Assembly (NCBI GenBank): GCA_020634375.1
Contig: JACKBX010000008.1
Location: forward strand, 248,001 to 312,000
Source of the DNA: Ardenticatenaceae bacterium
Lineage (GTDB): Bacteria > Chloroflexota > Anaerolineae > Promineifilales > Promineifilaceae
Direction: 5' to 3'
Length of the DNA stretch: 64,000 nucleotides
Below, piece by piece: positions 62,112 through 64,000 of this stretch. Positions within the stretch are counted from its first letter, which is position 1; every line of letters begins with the position of its first letter. Both the position numbers and the translations under genes were made by a program. The notes below the pieces were generated by a model, which worked only from the letters and a program-made list of their open reading frames with translations, did no database searches and was not told where the DNA came from.

Positions 62112-62177
62112 ATGAGTCAGGTGTTTAGGTGTCAGGTGTCATGGCACTTCCACACCTGACACTTGATACCTGACACC
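62112..62177. repeat. Imperfect inverted repeat of CAGGTGTC words
   Basis: CAGGTGTTTAGGTGTCAGGT pairs imperfectly with ACACCTGACACTTGATACCT. Between the divergent GGT and PLDc_N genes. Confidence 0.7.
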
Positions 62178-62206
62178 CGCCCCCTTTCAAGTACAATAGA
62201 TACACT

Positions 62207-62404
62207 ATGGAACAATTACGTGAACTCATCCCTTTGCTGATTCCGTTGGTGGTGGTGCAACTGCTTCTGATGGTGACTGCACTGATTGACTTGTCGAAAC
62301 GGCCGTCCACACGCGGCCCCAAATGGGCTTGGGCGCTGGTCATCATCTTCGTCAACATTATCGGCCCCATCATCTACTTCGTATTGGGCCGCGAGGATGC
62401 CTGA
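62207..62404 (+). CDS. PLDc_N domain membrane protein
   Basis: 65 residues, two membrane segments (LIPLLIPLVVVQLLLMVTAL and WAWALVIIFVNIIGPIIYFV) with the PLDc_N motif DL and FxNIIGPIIYFxxG. Overlaps the ABC ATPase start by eight bases. These small proteins often accompany ABC exporters. Confidence 0.8.
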   Translation: MEQLRELIPLLIPLVVVQLLLMVTALIDLSKRPSTRGPKWAWALVIIFVNIIGPIIYFVLGREDA

Positions 62405-63347
62405 TGTGGACACAGAACGCCCCCTCGCCATTCGCTGCGAGAATCTCAGCCGCACGTATGGCGACGTGCAGGCGCTGAAATCGTTAAACTTGACCATTCC
62501 CGCCGGGGCCATTTTCGGCTTTTTAGGGCGCAATGGGGCAGGCAAAACGACGACCATTCGCCTGCTGACCGGGCTGGCTCGCCCCAGCAACGGCCGTGCC
62601 TGGATTAACGGCATAGAAACCACCCGTGCCGACAGCGCCGCCCGCGCCCAGTTTGGCTACCTGCCGCAAGACCCCGCCTTTTACACCTGGATGACACCTC
62701 TGGACTATCTCGACTACGTGGGACGGCTGTTTCAGATGGACGGCCGTACCCGCCAAAAACGCTCCACAGACATGCTGGCCCTGGTTGGGTTGGAAGAAGC
62801 AGCCAAACGGCAAATAGGCGGATTTTCCGGGGGCATGGTACAGCGTCTAGGCATCGCCCAGGCGCTGCTGCACGAGCCGCCGGTGCTCTTTCTGGATGAA
62901 CCCACCAGCGCCCTTGACCCGGCGGGGCGTTACGAAGTGTTGGAACTCATCAGCACACTGCGCGGGCGAGTGACGGTCTTTCTCTCCAGCCACATTTTGG
63001 CCGACGTGGAGCGCGTTTGTGATACAGTAGGCATCATCCACAAAGGAGACCTGCTGCTAGTACAGGAACGCGAAGCGCTGCTAGCGCAGTATGCAACCAA
63101 CATCATCGCTCTGGAGATTGACCGCACTACCCTACCCCTGCCGGAAACATTGCTAACACAATTAATGGCGCAGCCCTGGGTGCTGGGCACAACGCAAGAG
63201 GACAACATATTGCGCATCACCGTCAGCGACGTGAGCGCAGCCAAACGCGCCCTGCTGCCCCTCCTCGCCACACATGATATTGTGCTGAACCGTTATGAAT
63301 GGATACGGCCGTCGCTGGAAGACATTTTTTTGCAGATAAGCGAGTAA
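62397..63347 (+). CDS. ABC exporter ATPase
   Basis: 316 residues from ATG 62397 inside the end of the PLDc_N gene. Walker A GRNGAGKTT, signature GFSGGMVQRLGIA, Walker B VLFLDEPTSALD, switch His in SSHIL. DrrA/NatA-type with a C-terminal extra domain. A permease is expected downstream; the next gene is a YhfC-like one instead. Confidence 0.9.
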   Translation: MPDVDTERPLAIRCENLSRTYGDVQALKSLNLTIPAGAIFGFLGRNGAGKTTTIRLLTGLARPSNGRAWINGIETTRADSAARAQFGYLPQDPAFYTWMTPLDYLDYVGRLFQMDGRTRQKRSTDMLALVGLEEAAKRQIGGFSGGMVQRLGIAQALLHEPPVLFLDEPTSALDPAGRYEVLELISTLRGRVTVFLSSHILADVERVCDTVGIIHKGDLLLVQEREALLAQYATNIIALEIDRTTLPLPETLLTQLMAQPWVLGTTQEDNILRITVSDVSAAKRALLPLLATHDIVLNRYEWIRPSLEDIFLQISE

Positions 63348-63357
63348 CAAGTTGCAG

Positions 63358-63394
63358 GTTACAAGTTACAGGTTACACGCTGTAACTTGTAACC
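63358..63394. repeat. Perfect 14-bp inverted repeat
   Basis: GGTTACAAGTTACA, nine bases, TGTAACTTGTAACC; similar words continue outside the arms. Between ABC ATPase stop and the last gene. Confidence 0.85.
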
Positions 63395-63404
63395 GATACG
63401 CCCT

Positions 63405-64000
63405 ATGACTCTATACATCCTATCCATTTCCTTAATGCTCCTTCTGCCGTTGACGGCCGTTATCTGGCTGCGGCGGCGCTTTGTTGTGCCCTGGTGGTTA
63501 TTCCTCGTGGGCGCGGCTACCTTTGCCGCCTCGCAGGCATACCACCTGCCGCTGAACAACTGGCTCACCAGTCTGGGCATTATTGGGCCGGTCAACAGTG
63601 GTGACCCTGATTTTTGGCGCACGGCCGTTATCCTCGGCTTGTCGGCAGGGTTGTGCGAGACGGCCGCCCGCGCCGTTGGTTACTGGCTGCTCTTCCGCAA
63701 AGGCGCAGCACAACGCCGTGAAGATGCGCTGATGGTGGGGCTGGGACACGGCGGCATTGAGGCAATGGGCCTGATTGCCACGCTCACTGCCGCGCAGCTT
63801 TCTGCACTGTGGGCAATGCGCGGCACAGACCTGACCACGCTCAATCTGCCCGCCGAGCAATTGACCTTCCTCTCCGGCCAACTGCAAACACTGGGCCACA
63901 TCACCTGGCAGCCCTTTGCGGGTCTGCTGGAACGAGTGCTGGCTGTGATCTTGCACGTCATTTTGTCGCTGCTAGTGTGGCAGGCGTTCCGACAGCGCAA
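63405..64000 (+). CDS. YhfC-like intramembrane glutamic protease, 5' part
   Basis: At least 198 residues; the frame is open at the window end. Membrane segments from the start (TLYILSISLMLLLPLTAVIW). Motifs GLCETAARAVGYWLLF (Glu) and GLGHGGIEAMG (H..E) match the YhfC family, related to CPBP proteases. Three ACGGCC sites lie in the gene. Found after the ABC ATPase; the missing permease may be further downstream. Confidence 0.75.
   Translation, partial: MTLYILSISLMLLLPLTAVIWLRRRFVVPWWLFLVGAATFAASQAYHLPLNNWLTSLGIIGPVNSGDPDFWRTAVILGLSAGLCETAARAVGYWLLFRKGAAQRREDALMVGLGHGGIEAMGLIATLTAAQLSALWAMRGTDLTTLNLPAEQLTFLSGQLQTLGHITWQPFAGLLERVLAVILHVILSLLVWQAFRQR

Noticed and set aside
1..64000. tRNA, rRNA or other structured RNA genes
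   Set aside because: No cloverleaf or conserved rRNA stretches were noticed in the intergenic regions; a covariance-model scan could not be run.

Overview
The window is bacterial, gene dense and mostly encoded on the minus strand. The best guess is a filamentous or Anaerolineae-like member of the Chloroflexota. That is an inference from the mix of large MalT-type regulators, Pro/Thr-rich lipoproteins, peptidase C11, CPBP and YhfC proteases, and a DprE1/DprE2-like pair; no rRNA or tRNA is present to settle it. The strongest genome signature is a highly iterated palindrome, ACGGCCGT (usually AACGGCCGTT), which I counted by eye about 115 times on 64 kb where about one or two are expected.

Layout. 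1-0.9 kb: 3' end of serA. 0.9-4.9 kb: the rpmH-rnpA-yidD-(PQQ lipoprotein)-yidC-jag operon on the minus strand, with a clear promoter and two leader hairpins. 5.1-6.7 kb: an orphan sugar-ABC ATPase and a small conserved protein. 6.7-10.7 kb: a membrane protein and a DprE1/DprE2-like FAD oxidase/SDR pair. 10.9-11.9 kb: a frameshifted gene and a 21-bp tandem repeat. 12.1-21.4 kb: an array of four RHS C-terminal 'tips' on the plus strand. Three share an almost identical 5' block, each ends in a different C-terminal domain, and each is followed by one or two small genes that look like immunity genes. 125-bp tandem duplications, a moeA-like gene fragment and IR elements sit between them. 21.8-28.9 kb: PlsC, PHP phosphoesterase, serine hydrolase, zinc-finger, CMD, lipoprotein, GT-like and VOC genes. 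29-42 kb: membrane proteins, an M23 peptidase, GNATs, CPBP proteases, an ABC-2 exporter module, a TAP-like hydrolase and a decayed GNAT. 42.2-44.9 kb: MalT-type regulator. 45.2-51 kb: a PA14x3-SH3x2 secreted protein, a C11 peptidase lipoprotein and an SH3b lipoprotein. 51.2-58.3 kb: ychF, sugar transferase, WD40-like propeller, map, a 22-bp palindromic repeat array, msrA. 58.5-60.2 kb: a DUF2089 regulator with a 29-residue-repeat protein. 60.4-64 kb: gamma-glutamyltransferase, then PLDc_N, ABC ATPase and a YhfC-like gene that runs off the end.

The most interesting structure is the RHS tip array. It has no full-length RHS body in view, so it looks like a store of alternative toxin/immunity modules that share homology for recombination. 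The toxin and immunity parts are AT-rich and almost free of the ACGGCCGT palindrome, which fits import. Several duplication and fragment junctions fall exactly on ACGGCC, suggesting that the palindrome is also a recombination or breakpoint site. Many gene ends carry perfect nested inverted repeats built from short degenerate words, plus a dispersed repeat containing a CCCC-TTT-GGGG hairpin.
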